Shown piece by piece: positions 18,717-27,295 of a stretch of 39,140 nucleotides of DNA; the first letter of the stretch is position 1; every line of letters starts with the position of its first letter. The DNA is from a virus. A model generated the notes under the pieces. The model did no database searches. It was not told the DNA's origin and saw nothing but the letters and a program-made list of their open reading frames with translations. The DNA is taken from IMG/VR virus record IMGVR_UViG_3300046010_002080, positions 1-39,140 of that record; one strand, written 5' to 3'. The position numbers and the translations under genes were made by a program.

Positions 18717-21484
18717 TATGCTGTCGCCAATCCATAGATAGCCACTGTTCCAGTGATGTTTGATGATGAAGATTTGAAAAGCAATCCTGTATAAGTATTT
18801 CCTGAAGAGCATTTAGCGTTAAACATTGTAAATTCATTAGTATCGCTATTAAATCCCATACCAGTTAAGTAAGGAGTTTGACTAGTGTTTCCCACACGAT
18901 TGACCCAAAATTCAGCAACTTCACCATCAGGACTGCCTCCAACACGGGCGGCAATAGTTGCCTGAGATGCGTTATTTGTTCCAGTATTTGCAACAGTTGC
19001 GCTACTGAAAGTCACATTTATTTGATTTCCATAATAACCAGTTGTTTGAGTAGTTGGACCTGCGTAACGGAATTGTACCTGTAAGGCATTAGAATAAGTG
19101 ACTGCGGTGCAATCTTCAACAACTACTAAATATGTTTTGTAAGTTGATGAAAAAATGCTATCAAAAGTAGTTCCAGTATCTGCAACGCCTGAAAAAGAAG
19201 CGCGTTTAATAAATGTCAATCCGCTAGATGACGCGCTCGGTGTAGCCCATTTCAAGCCTGTTGAAGCGGTACTATCCGCCACAAGTATTTGGTTATTGGT
19301 ACCAACAGCCAACCTTGCAGGGGTATTATCGGCAGTAGCGGTAAGGATGTCTCCCTTGGCATCTACCAATGTCTTAGGAACATAGGCTGCATCGGCAGCC
19401 GCTGTAGTGATTGCATCAGTGTATGCCACCTGTAGTGGACAGATAACTTCTACAATGTCTCCTGTTACTGTTGCTGCACTTAGGACAACACTTGTACCAG
19501 TGCTGGCTGTGTAGTCATTAACGCGAGATAGAAGCACACCATTGAGGAATACTTGCTCATATCCTGGTGTGTAGGCAAGAACCGTAGTTCCGTCATCTGT
19601 ACCAGTAAGAGTTGTAGTACCACCAGTAGGTGCTTTAGACCAGCGAGTTACTACTGTAGTTGGTGCAGTGCCATCTGTATCTACCCAGATAAGTCCATCT
19701 GTAGGAGATGTTGGTTCAGTTGGCTGAGCAAGGGAACCTGAGATAGCACCCCAAGAAGATGTTGTTCCATCTGTTGTAAGATACTTACCTGTATTGCCAG
19801 TCTGAGAAGGAACTACATAAGTAGTTGAGTCAGTAGCAACCAAAGTCTTTGACGTTGGGATTACTGTTGAGTTAATACTAGTAGCAGTTGCTACACCTAA
19901 GTCTGGAGTTACTAGTGTTGGGCTAGTGTTCATTACAAAGGTTGAACCAGTACCAGTCTGGGCAGCAACGCTAGTTGCTGGACCTACAGATGTAATTGGA
20001 CCAGTTAAGTTGCTAGGAGCAATAGATGCTGTATCAACATAGTTTTTAGTTGCAACATCTTGAGCCGATGTAGGGTCGCCTGCACCTGTAATCTTATTAG
20101 TTCCCATTGCAATAGCACCAGTCATAGTGCCACCAGCCAGAGGCAACTTAGTACCAAGGGCTGTGGTTACTGTGCTTGAGAAGTTAGCGTCATCACCAAG
20201 TGCTGCTGCCAACTCGTTAAGAGTATCTAGTGCACCAGGGGCTGCATCAATCAACTCTGCAATTTCATTCTGCACATAAGCAGTTGTAGCAATTTGAGTT
20301 GTGTTTGTATTAGATGCTGCAGTCGGAGCAGTAGGTACACCAGTTAGCGCTGGGTTAGCCAGTGGAGCGTAGGTGCTTGCTGCTGTGCTAGTTGCTAACT
20401 TAGAATCTAATTGAGTCTGGACTGCAGATGTAACACCGTCTAGGTATCCAAGTTCTGTTGCAGATACTGTTGATGATGGAGCAATCTTTGTCCAAGCAAT
20501 AGCAGCAGAAGCGTTGATGTCTGCATCTACGATGCTGTTTGTCTGGTTTAACTTGCTGTAAGCAATCTGAGCAGATGAGTTAACATCAGCGTTGACGATT
20601 GCCCCAGTACCAATTACGGTTGTAAGGCTTACATTGCCAGTGCCGTCAAAGGTAACTCCGCTTGCTTCTACATCTCCAGTCAACTGAAATGTACGACCAG
20701 TAGCAAGGGCTGTGGCTGTAGCAGCATTACCAGTAGTTGAACCAGAAGAACCAGTTACGTTACCAGTTACGTTACCTGTAAGGTTACCTGTAAAAGTACC
20801 AGCAATAGCGCCAGTACCTGTAATGGTTGGGCTAGAAAGTGTTGGGCTTGTAGCAAATACTGCAGAGCCTGTGCCTGTCTCATCTGTCAACGCATCACGA
20901 AGGTTTGTGCTGGATGGAGTAGCAAGGAATGTAGCAACTCCTGTACCTAGACCAGAGACACCAGTTGAGATTGGTAGACCAGTAGCATTGGTAAGAGTTC
21001 CAGATGCTGGAGTACCAAGTGCTGGAGTAACTAGAGTAGCGCTTGTGATAGTTGGAGATGTACCAAATACTAATGAGCCAGTGCCAGTCTCATCTGAGAT
21101 AACTCCACGAAGTTCTGCAGAAGTTGTTGCTGCGTGACCAGCAAGCGTTCCTTCAATATGGTCGTTAGCCTCTTGGTAGTCACGACCAATTGCCATATGT
21201 CGTACTACTGCACCTGCTGAGTGAGCAGAGCCAGTACCAGGAGTTGGACCATCTACACCACGAGTAATTGTTAATGTATTACCAGATGAGTAGAGGGTTA
21301 CATCTACAATCTCTTCGAGTGCTGTATCTGGGTCAATGACGACTGTATATGTCTGAGTTCCAGTTAATGTCTTTCCACCCATAATGGCTGCGCCATTGAC
21401 AACAGACATAGTAGTTGCTGTTGATGTGATTGGAGAACTCAGCGTAGTTTGCTGAGAACGTGATGAGTATTTTCTGACTGTCAT
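18716..21484 (-). CDS. Large tail fibre protein, 922 aa
   Basis: Starts MTVRKYSSRSQQTTLSSPIT; the first ~115 residues, ending HMAIGRDYQEANDH, form a virion-attachment head found in many short-tailed and marine phage fibres. Residues about 120-700 are a long Ala/Thr/Ser/Gly/Val shaft with repeats (DETGTGSxVFxTSPT, TLVTPxLG), then the shared DAKGDILTATADNTPARLAVG linker and a 170-residue beta-rich tip unlike the tips of the two short fibres. Host recognition is the expected role. RBS GGAACCTAA before ATG. Confidence 0.85.
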   Translation of the reverse strand: MTVRKYSSRSQQTTLSSPITSTATTMSVVNGAAIMGGKTLTGTQTYTVVIDPDTALEEIVDVTLYSSGNTLTITRGVDGPTPGTGSAHSAGAVVRHMAIGRDYQEANDHIEGTLAGHAATTSAELRGVISDETGTGSLVFGTSPTITSATLVTPALGTPASGTLTNATGLPISTGVSGLGTGVATFLATPSSTNLRDALTDETGTGSAVFATSPTLSSPTITGTGAIAGTFTGNLTGNVTGNVTGSSGSTTGNAATATALATGRTFQLTGDVEASGVTFDGTGNVSLTTVIGTGAIVNADVNSSAQIAYSKLNQTNSIVDADINASAAIAWTKIAPSSTVSATELGYLDGVTSAVQTQLDSKLATSTAASTYAPLANPALTGVPTAPTAASNTNTTQIATTAYVQNEIAELIDAAPGALDTLNELAAALGDDANFSSTVTTALGTKLPLAGGTMTGAIAMGTNKITGAGDPTSAQDVATKNYVDTASIAPSNLTGPITSVGPATSVAAQTGTGSTFVMNTSPTLVTPDLGVATATSINSTVIPTSKTLVATDSTTYVVPSQTGNTGKYLTTDGTTSSWGAISGSLAQPTEPTSPTDGLIWVDTDGTAPTTVVTRWSKAPTGGTTTLTGTDDGTTVLAYTPGYEQVFLNGVLLSRVNDYTASTGTSVVLSAATVTGDIVEVICPLQVAYTDAITTAAADAAYVPKTLVDAKGDILTATADNTPARLAVGTNNQILVADSTASTGLKWATPSASSSGLTFIKRASFSGVADTGTTFDSIFSSTYKTYLVVVEDCTAVTYSNALQVQFRYAGPTTQTTGYYGNQINVTFSSATVANTGTNNASQATIAARVGGSPDGEVAEFWVNRVGNTSQTPYLTGMGFNSDTNEFTMFNAKCSSGNTYTGLLFKSSSSNITGTVAIYGLATA

Positions 21485-21492
21485 TTAGGTTC

Positions 21493-22419
21493 CTATCGGC
21501 GGGAGAAGTGAACTCGTGGGGGATAATTCTGTTGTTGAGCCTTTGTCTCCTCTTGGAGACGTTGTGAGTACAAAGCGTAAAGTTGTTTAGTCGCACTCTG
21601 TGAAGCACCGTAAGGACGCTTGCTGTCTGTCTCATCAGCCTGTGGGCTAATCTGAGAAGCACGTGCTGGGTCAAGGAAGGACAGAAGTCTGTAAGCAGTT
21701 CCGAGGATTACTACATCTCGTGTTGATTCTGGAAGACCAGTTTGTGTTGCATAATCTTCACTGTTAGATGTAAAAGTTACTGGGTCAGTTGCATATACAA
21801 CTCGGACTGTACGTCCTGGCATTGGCATATCTGCTCCAATTGTTATTGTCTGTGCATAAGCACCAAAGGCTGTTGCATCTGCAGTAGAGTCAAAGTCCCA
21901 ACGTCGAACTGGTACCCATTCTTTAGATGGTCCAATTGACTCCCAAGAAATTGTCAATATGTTCTTGATGTTGAGGTTATTAAAAGCATACGTTGACTGA
22001 GCAGGGCTGAAGGTAAATGTTGTTGACTTTACCGCAAAGATGTTTGCTCCAAGAGAACGGATTGTGTCGTTGACTGCACGCTTAACTGAGAAACGGGGGA
22101 AGGTTGGAGAGATAGTTACCTTGGTATCTAGCGTGTGTGTTGCTGCTGTTGAGCCTAGGTAGCCACGTCCGTAAGGAGCAACCGTTGCAGTGTTAGAGAT
22201 GCGGTCATATGAATCAACCCACATTAACTCTTCATCAATTTCAATGACTCCCTTGCCGACGTTCTCAGTCGAACCCAGAGACAGGATTAGCGGTGAAGCA
22301 CTTGAAGATGTTGTAGTTGTAACTGCAGTCTTCAGGTAGGTTGCTCTGTCTTGCTGGAATGTATATCCAGCCAAGTTCAAGACAACCTCATCAATCATCT
22401 GACTCAGGGTGTACGCCAT
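21493..22419 (-). CDS. Head-to-tail connector-like protein, 308 aa
   Basis: Starts MAYTLSQMIDEVVLNLAGY, a helical N-terminus, then a beta-rich insert (IDEELMWVDSYDRISN, YGRGYLGSTAATH) and a helical C-terminus (DVVILGTAYRLLSFL, YALYSQRLQEETK). Helical ends around a beta insert are typical of neck/adaptor proteins; its position between capsid and fibre genes agrees. TAATG overlap with the glycosyltransferase gene. A minor virion protein is the alternative. Confidence 0.5.
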   Translation of the reverse strand: MAYTLSQMIDEVVLNLAGYTFQQDRATYLKTAVTTTTSSSASPLILSLGSTENVGKGVIEIDEELMWVDSYDRISNTATVAPYGRGYLGSTAATHTLDTKVTISPTFPRFSVKRAVNDTIRSLGANIFAVKSTTFTFSPAQSTYAFNNLNIKNILTISWESIGPSKEWVPVRRWDFDSTADATAFGAYAQTITIGADMPMPGRTVRVVYATDPVTFTSNSEDYATQTGLPESTRDVVILGTAYRLLSFLDPARASQISPQADETDSKRPYGASQSATKQLYALYSQRLQEETKAQQQNYPPRVHFSRR

Positions 22420-23099
22420 TATTTCCTCTTATTCCCTACGAATGCATCGTAGTAATTAACATCAAAGGAGAACCGCTTCATATGCGGAACTGTTGCTGCT
22501 GTGTGTGCCCAGACTGGAATGTCAGCCTTGTCACATAGAGCGAAGAAGTAGATATCCTCACCCATAAAATTCTTTCCGTGTCCTACATCTGAAAACAGCG
22601 GAGCCTTTGGAAGTACCTCACGGATGCGGTCAACCACGCTACGGTGCATCAGGACGAATCCCATACCCGCTGCTCCTACTTGCAATAACTTATCCTTAGG
22701 TAAAGGATGAACTCGCTTGACACCTATCTCATCACCATTGGCTACAAAGTTAAACAATGTTGGCATTGGTTCCATTAAAGGTTCTTCAGGCTGGTCAGTT
22801 GTAAAGTACACACCTGTAAGGATTGGGCGTTCTTTAACATCCTTGTTATCCCAAAGTAACTTGAAAGTATCTGGACTGATAACAACATCTGAATCTACCC
22901 ATAAGAGCCAGTCAGATTTATTGCCGTCATACCAATAGTTAATTACTTTGTCTCGCTGTCGTGCTATCTGGTTGCCTTGACTACGCAGGGTGGTTGCGAC
23001 TTCAACTCCTGAGTGGAGCATCACATCTGTAACGCCTTGCATAAACTTGCCATCGACCATACCATTGTCACACCAAGCAATTGCTAACTTGTCGTTCAT
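22419..23099 (-). CDS. GT-A fold glycosyltransferase, 226 aa
   Basis: Nucleotide-sugar transferase signature: LAIAWCDNG at the N-terminus, WLLWVDSDVVI with the D-x-D motif Asp69-Ser70-Asp71 for metal and nucleotide, then ILTGVYFTT and a C-terminal FMGEDIYFFALC resembling the second acidic motif. Start at ATG 23099 after AAGGTGGGG; a GTG at 23108 lies inside that ribosome site. Lying in the virion gene block, it may decorate capsid or fibre proteins with sugar or modify host surface glycans. Confidence 0.75.
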   Translation of the reverse strand: MNDKLAIAWCDNGMVDGKFMQGVTDVMLHSGVEVATTLRSQGNQIARQRDKVINYWYDGNKSDWLLWVDSDVVISPDTFKLLWDNKDVKERPILTGVYFTTDQPEEPLMEPMPTLFNFVANGDEIGVKRVHPLPKDKLLQVGAAGMGFVLMHRSVVDRIREVLPKAPLFSDVGHGKNFMGEDIYFFALCDKADIPVWAHTAATVPHMKRFSFDVNYYDAFVGNKRK

Positions 23100-23117
23100 T
23101 GTCCCCACCTTTGTTTG

Positions 23118-23378
23118 TTACCACTTAACCTTGTTAGCCCAATACGCTGCAGACATTTTGCCCTTGGCAATGTTTTTAGCGTGACGTGCCTTGAACGAAG
23201 CCTGACGCTTCGTAGGTTGTCTGTCCCCAGTAACACCCTGTTGACCAAAGCGAATAGTTTTAACCTTGTCGCCTTCCTTCGCCACAACAACGTGTGACTT
23301 AGTGGCGTGACTTGGTGTTCGCTTTGGCTTGTTAAAACCAGAAACTCCTGCTCGCTTTAGTCTAGGGTCTGATGCCAT
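23118..23378 (-). CDS. Small basic phage protein, 86 aa
   Basis: Very Lys/Arg-rich, with the pattern KTIRFGQQGVTG and SFKARHAKNIAKGKMSAAYW that I recognise from small proteins common in marine and freshwater phages. The strong charge and the conserved end suggest a DNA-binding or packaged protein, but its function is not established. It abuts the two Lys-rich mini-genes upstream. Confidence 0.7.
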   Translation of the reverse strand: MASDPRLKRAGVSGFNKPKRTPSHATKSHVVVAKEGDKVKTIRFGQQGVTGDRQPTKRQASFKARHAKNIAKGKMSAAYWANKVKW

Positions 23379-23504
23379 TTACTTTTTCTTTGCCTTCTTC
23401 TTGATAGCCTTCTTCATTGGCTTGCCAGTCTTCTTGGCTTCAGCCTTAGCCATAGCCATACCTTTTGCTGTGTAAGCGAATTCTTTCATTCCTACCTTTG
23501 GCAT
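23379..23504 (-). CDS. Lys-rich mini-protein, 41 aa (copy B)
   Basis: MPKVGMKEFAYTAKGMAMAK then Lys/Ala-rich to the end KKKAKKK. Exactly the length of its neighbour (41 aa) and also Met/Lys-rich. It starts in a TAATG overlap and ends next to the 86-aa gene. Probably binds DNA or RNA in the head by charge, like histone-tail or protamine-like peptides; that is inference. Confidence 0.65.
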   Translation of the reverse strand: MPKVGMKEFAYTAKGMAMAKAEAKKTGKPMKKAIKKKAKKK

Positions 23505-23629
23505 TACTTCTTCTTACCCATTTTCTTTACAGCCTTCTTGACCATCTTCTTCTTGCCCATCTTCATTTCCATCATCTTTTCTTTCTTAGATTCCATCTTC
23601 TCGCCCATCTTGTATGCCTTCTTCATCAT
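23504..23629 (-). CDS. Lys/Met-rich mini-protein, 41 aa (copy A)
   Basis: MMKKAYKMGEKMESKKEKMM then Met/Lys-rich to KKMGKKK: about 40% lysine and about a quarter methionine. ATG 23629 directly follows the TAA of the 103-aa gene; the stop overlaps the next start (TAATG). Its composition is unlike any other gene in the window apart from copy B. Probably nucleic-acid binding. Confidence 0.65.
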   Translation of the reverse strand: MMKKAYKMGEKMESKKEKMMEMKMGKKKMVKKAVKKMGKKK

Positions 23630-23941
23630 TTACTCCACCGCTTTCATTACTTCGGCTACGGATTTCGTAACCTTGTCTGCTCTAACTCCCATTGTGCCAG
23701 CGTCGTATGCCTTGCCCAATGTTTCACTTGCTTCGATTGCTGCCTCAACCTGACCACGATGGGTACCTGCTGGTTGAATACCTTGGTTCCTAGCATCCTT
23801 GTAGAACTTCAATCTACTTTGCCATTGCTTGTCAGCAATTGGTCTGCCAGCATCCCCAGTATTTAATTCAAGAGTTGATACTTTGCATCCGAAACAACCT
23901 TCAACATATTCAGGATGCTTTGTTCTTTGATGTAAACTCAT
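23630..23941 (-). CDS. Hypothetical protein, 103 aa, with Cys pair
   Basis: N-terminal SLHQRTKHPEYVEGCFGCK has His and C-x2-C (Cys16, Cys19), like part of a zinc site; the rest is helical and charged. It lies between capsid and small basic genes, so a minor head protein is possible. Not recognised. Confidence 0.6.
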   Translation of the reverse strand: MSLHQRTKHPEYVEGCFGCKVSTLELNTGDAGRPIADKQWQSRLKFYKDARNQGIQPAGTHRGQVEAAIEASETLGKAYDAGTMGVRADKVTKSVAEVMKAVE

Positions 23942-23947
23942 TTGTCC

Positions 23948-24220
23948 CTACTCTGCTACAAAGTTTGCTTCTGTAACGTCAATGTCTGCAGCAATCATTG
24001 CTGCCTTAGTTGCTTCGCTGATACCAGGATGTTCGTGTCCACCTAGCCAGTACTCGTCAACTGCTTCTAGTTCATCCTGTGAGTACCAACGTCCACTGGA
24101 GTATGTGCTACCAGTACGAACAATTGTTACTCCACGATTGAGTCGGAAGAAGTAGAACAAGCGATGTCCACCAGTAGGACCTTCTTCTACCACAGGTGTG
24201 GTAAATAAATAAGTTGTCAT
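23948..24220 (-). CDS. Hypothetical protein, 90 aa
   Basis: Compact aromatic-rich protein: GGHRLFYFFRLNRGVTIVRTGSTYSSGRWYSQDELEAVDEYWLGG. Next gene after the capsid, with GGAGAACAA before its ATG. Could be a head decoration or head-completion protein; no motif decides this. Confidence 0.55.
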   Translation of the reverse strand: MTTYLFTTPVVEEGPTGGHRLFYFFRLNRGVTIVRTGSTYSSGRWYSQDELEAVDEYWLGGHEHPGISEATKAAMIAADIDVTEANFVAE

Positions 24221-24248
24221 TTGTTCTCCTTAATGAACTTACTGATGA

Positions 24249-24266
24249 GGCTAGGTTTCCCTAGCC
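24249..24266 (-). terminator. GNRA-capped hairpin after the capsid gene
   Basis: On the minus strand GGCTAGG pairs with CCTAGCC around a GAAA tetraloop, 16 bases downstream of the capsid stop codon. No U-run follows. The shape suits a 3'-end stabiliser or partial attenuator giving capsid mRNA a higher level than its neighbours. Confidence 0.55.
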
Positions 24267-24281
24267 CCACCCGTCAATCAA

Positions 24282-25235
24282 TTAAGCGATTGATGAACCA
24301 GACTCAATGCGGTATAGTGCTTCTTCACGGAAACGTGCGAAACCTAGAACGCCGTACCATCCGATTGGACGGAAGCGGTTCAACTTATCGGTAACTGGAC
24401 CGATAACTGTGTGTGGCTCTTCTGCCACTGCCTCAGCAAGTGCTTGCTGTCCGCAAAGAATTGTGCGGTACACCTTTGCAGATGAAGCACCGTCTGTTGC
24501 TACGTATAGGCGTGGTGACTCTACGAAGTAGGCACCCTTGTAACGACCAACTTCTCCAGCCCAGATACGGTCTTGTGAAATTCCGTATGCGTTAGGTACT
24601 ACCCAACCTGCTGCAGATGATTCAAGCATTAGGTCGTGTGCGACATCTGGGTGGATTCCAGCCCAGAACTCATTGCCACGCTTGCCTGAAGCCTTGTTAG
24701 TACGCAACTTAGCAACTGCCTTAGCGATGTTCGCTGTTGACAATGTTGCTGCTGCTGTAACTGTTGCTGTTGTTGTTGCTGTTGAACCTGAGTAGATTAC
24801 GTTTGTTCCGCCGCGAAGTGCTGTCATAGCAAGTGCGTCGATTGAATCTGCCTGGTTGCGAGCCATCAAAGTTACGATGTCTGGGTCTACTGAGTTCAAA
24901 GAGAACAACTGTAGAGCACGTGTGTTTGTTGTTGCGTTACCGAACTCCTGCATTGTGATAGTCACAGATGTAGGTGTTCCGATTGTAACGCCATCAATGT
25001 CTGTTGATTCAGTCAATGCAGTTGTTGCGTTAGCAAGGTCTGCATAGCGTTGTAGGACAACAACGTTACCGTTGTTTGTTGTTGATACTGGGCGCTTGTC
25101 TGCTACGGCACGAATTAGGGGTTCGTCGCGAAGGGCAAATTCGATAAACTTATCGTATGCCTTCTGTACTAGACCTGCGCTACCTGCTGTACCGCCGAGA
25201 GACGCTGAGTCTGTCGATGTGTAGTTTGTAGCCAA
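24282..25235 (-). CDS. Major capsid protein (N4-gp56-like), 317 aa
   Basis: HK97-fold capsid of the N4-gp56-like family: AYDKFIEFALRDEPLIRAVADKRPVS near the N-terminus, ATTALTESTDIDG, EFGNATTNTRALQLFSLN, NQADSIDALAMTAL, and the C-terminal domain ending GWYGVLGFARFREEALYRIE. TTG start preceded by AGGAGGTGA, a full-length match to the 3' end of 16S rRNA, so the rare start codon is offset by a maximal ribosome site. Scaffold gene upstream, hairpin downstream. Confidence 0.85.
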   Translation of the reverse strand: MATNYTSTDSASLGGTAGSAGLVQKAYDKFIEFALRDEPLIRAVADKRPVSTTNNGNVVVLQRYADLANATTALTESTDIDGVTIGTPTSVTITMQEFGNATTNTRALQLFSLNSVDPDIVTLMARNQADSIDALAMTALRGGTNVIYSGSTATTTATVTAAATLSTANIAKAVAKLRTNKASGKRGNEFWAGIHPDVAHDLMLESSAAGWVVPNAYGISQDRIWAGEVGRYKGAYFVESPRLYVATDGASSAKVYRTILCGQQALAEAVAEEPHTVIGPVTDKLNRFRPIGWYGVLGFARFREEALYRIESGSSIA

Positions 25236-25270
25236 GTGTTCACCTCCTGGTGATTAGATACTATGAATGT

Positions 25271-25747
25271 TTAAGATTGTGAGTAGAGGATGCGGGTGAG
25301 TTCTTCGGCGGATTGTGCTCCGTCGATTTTCATTTCCAAATCTTCGCCTCGGTCAGGTGTGATAGCACCCTGTGTGACAGCATTCTGCTTACGTAATTCG
25401 GCACGATTGCCATCGACTTCAGGTGTTTCCTCTTGCTTGACAAACCCAAATAAGTCGCCGTTATCTTCAAGCCAGTTTGCAACTGTCTCTTCACTAACGT
25501 CTTCTAAGTCTTTGAGAATTAGTCTTGCAGCCTTAGGATTCACACCCTGTTTTTCTAGGACTTCTTTGACGGTGCGCTCACGCTGCCCCTTGGATAGTGT
25601 CTCAAGTTGCTCAGTGAGTTCCTTAATTCTTTTCTCGTCACTACGCTTTGCCTTCCGTAACTTCTTTAGTAAGTCAGTTCCGTCATTGCTTGTGTCGATA
25701 TCTGTATCGAGGTCATCGTCTTCTTCATCCCAGTAGTTGTTGCTCAT
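25271..25747 (-). CDS. Capsid scaffolding protein, 158 aa
   Basis: ATG 25747 with GGGTGG upstream; a longer frame to 25798 has no ribosome site. Very acidic N-terminus (WDEEDDDLDTDIDTSND), a central coiled coil (LLKKLRKAKRSDEKRIKELTEQLETL) and a helical end: the usual scaffold layout, and directly upstream of the capsid gene. It would guide procapsid assembly and be released or degraded, possibly by the HslV-like protease. Confidence 0.75.
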   Translation of the reverse strand: MSNNYWDEEDDDLDTDIDTSNDGTDLLKKLRKAKRSDEKRIKELTEQLETLSKGQRERTVKEVLEKQGVNPKAARLILKDLEDVSEETVANWLEDNGDLFGFVKQEETPEVDGNRAELRKQNAVTQGAITPDRGEDLEMKIDGAQSAEELTRILYSQS

Positions 25748-25875
25748 AGCAACTGTCCACCCTTCTATTCGTTGTAGTTCGCAAGCCTCAGGTTCCATTC
25801 GGGGAAACGGTCTGGCTCTTGCTACCAGTCTTATACGCTGACGGGGCTGGTAGGTCCGTTCAGGATTCTATTTAT
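25748..25875 (-). promoter_or_regulatory. Leader of scaffold-capsid genes with inverted repeat
   Basis: 128-base gap, the largest in the head module. CTACCAG (25822-25828) and CTGGTAG (25847-25853) form a 7-bp inverted repeat with an 18-base loop that contains TATAAG on the minus strand. An extra promoter or processing site for the scaffold and capsid genes is possible; no clear -35 is seen. Confidence 0.35.
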
Positions 25876-27264
25876 TTAGATTAAGCCAGCACCACGTTGC
25901 TGAGAAGCAAATGATTTACTTCCCATTGTGCCTGACTCAGCAGAGAAGCGACCAATTTCCTTAGCCTTAAGGATGTCTTCTTCTTGCTGTGCTTTAACAT
26001 TCTTCTTGAATGTAATCTCTTCTGCAGTCTCTTGCGTATAGTTGATGCCAGTCTCACCAGAAATCTGAGATAGGAACTTACCGCGAGGTAGAGCCTGTGC
26101 GATGTATCGAACACCAGCCTGTGCTCCAGCCTTAGTGACGCCATATGCAGCCAATGATTCAGCAGAAATCTTAGATGCTTCAAGTCCTTGCGCTAGGTAT
26201 GAGCCACCGATTTCAGCAGCAGCAGCCTTACGCTCAAGCATTGGTAACATCTCATCAGGGTTAAGCATTGCTGCAACAATGTCTCCAGTTCCAAGACTTG
26301 GATAAAACTTCCTGAATGCTTCTTCAATGTTCTTATCTGACTTAAGACGGTCATAACCAATCTTCAAGCGACTAGTAACATCTACTGCATCCATTGAGTT
26401 GCCAATCAATGTGGCATACATCTTGCGGTTAGCAAGAGAACCTACATCGTAAGCCTTAAAAATAGTCTCGTATTCTTTTTCTGCCTTAAGATAAAGGTCA
26501 TCAGTGAGGGTAGGTAAACCCTTCTTAATGAGGGCAGCGTTACCAGCAAAGCGTTCTAGGTATGGAGCGTTGTAGCGTGTATCAAACTTAAGTAATGCAA
26601 GGATGTCTGCACTTGCAATCTCTGGGTAGTCAGCACGAATCTTAGCGATTGAATCTGCTACACCCTTCATATCGTAGTTCTTTAGGATGCCTTCTACGAT
26701 AGAGAACGCTGGGTTAGACAAGTCTCCGCCTAGTGGAGAGTCAACTTTTTTAACAACTGGTGTACCAGAAGCATCAAGAGTGCTTACTGTTCCGTCACTA
26801 TAAGTGATAGTTGTTGTTCCATCAGCGTTCTTTACGCTTGATTGAACTGTCTTTGTTGTAGAAACAGTGCTTGCTGTTCCTGTCTTAAGACCTGAACCAG
26901 ATACAAGGTTGCCTTGCTTGTCATAGACGTTACCACTTGTAGTAGTACGTGTGGTAGGAATAGGTACACCGACAGGGAATACTTCCTTATAGGTTCCAAC
27001 TCCACCTGCACCTGTGCGAACAAACTCAATTGTTGCTCCAGCCTTAGCACCTTCTACAGTTAATTCAGGCTTTGCCTGGTCCTTATAACCCTGGGTAATA
27101 CGAGCATTCGCCTGGGCTGCTGTTTCATTACCAACACGTGCGGTGCGGTCTGTACTCTTGACGCCTGCTGCTACTTGCTGTTTTGTTACAGCATCAAGCA
27201 ATGCCTTAGCATCGAGTTCATTTCCTCCACCGTCTACCTGCATAACTCCTGGTATGAACGCCAT
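25876..27264 (-). CDS. Putative internal virion protein, 462 aa
   Basis: Starts MAFIPGVMQVDGGGNELDAK. The first third is Thr/Gly/Val-rich with repeats of a beta type (TTITYSDGTVSTLDASG); the rest is helical with Ala/Lys/Glu content (EYETIFKAYDVGSLANRKM). One of three consecutive large genes between scaffold and portal-side genes whose size and composition suit ejected internal proteins of short-tailed phages. No enzyme motif seen. Confidence 0.5.
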   Translation of the reverse strand: MAFIPGVMQVDGGGNELDAKALLDAVTKQQVAAGVKSTDRTARVGNETAAQANARITQGYKDQAKPELTVEGAKAGATIEFVRTGAGGVGTYKEVFPVGVPIPTTRTTTSGNVYDKQGNLVSGSGLKTGTASTVSTTKTVQSSVKNADGTTTITYSDGTVSTLDASGTPVVKKVDSPLGGDLSNPAFSIVEGILKNYDMKGVADSIAKIRADYPEIASADILALLKFDTRYNAPYLERFAGNAALIKKGLPTLTDDLYLKAEKEYETIFKAYDVGSLANRKMYATLIGNSMDAVDVTSRLKIGYDRLKSDKNIEEAFRKFYPSLGTGDIVAAMLNPDEMLPMLERKAAAAEIGGSYLAQGLEASKISAESLAAYGVTKAGAQAGVRYIAQALPRGKFLSQISGETGINYTQETAEEITFKKNVKAQQEEDILKAKEIGRFSAESGTMGSKSFASQQRGAGLI

Positions 27265-27295
27265 TATATCACCAATCCGAATGCTTTAATTGTCA

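Noticed and set aside
20712-21137. Plus-strand Val/Pro/Ala-rich frame in the large fibre gene
   Set aside because: Mirror of Thr/Gly/Ala repeats in the fibre shaft; unsupported.
23100-23108. GTG start for the glycosyltransferase
   Set aside because: This GTG is part of the ribosome site AAGGTGGGG for the ATG at 23099.
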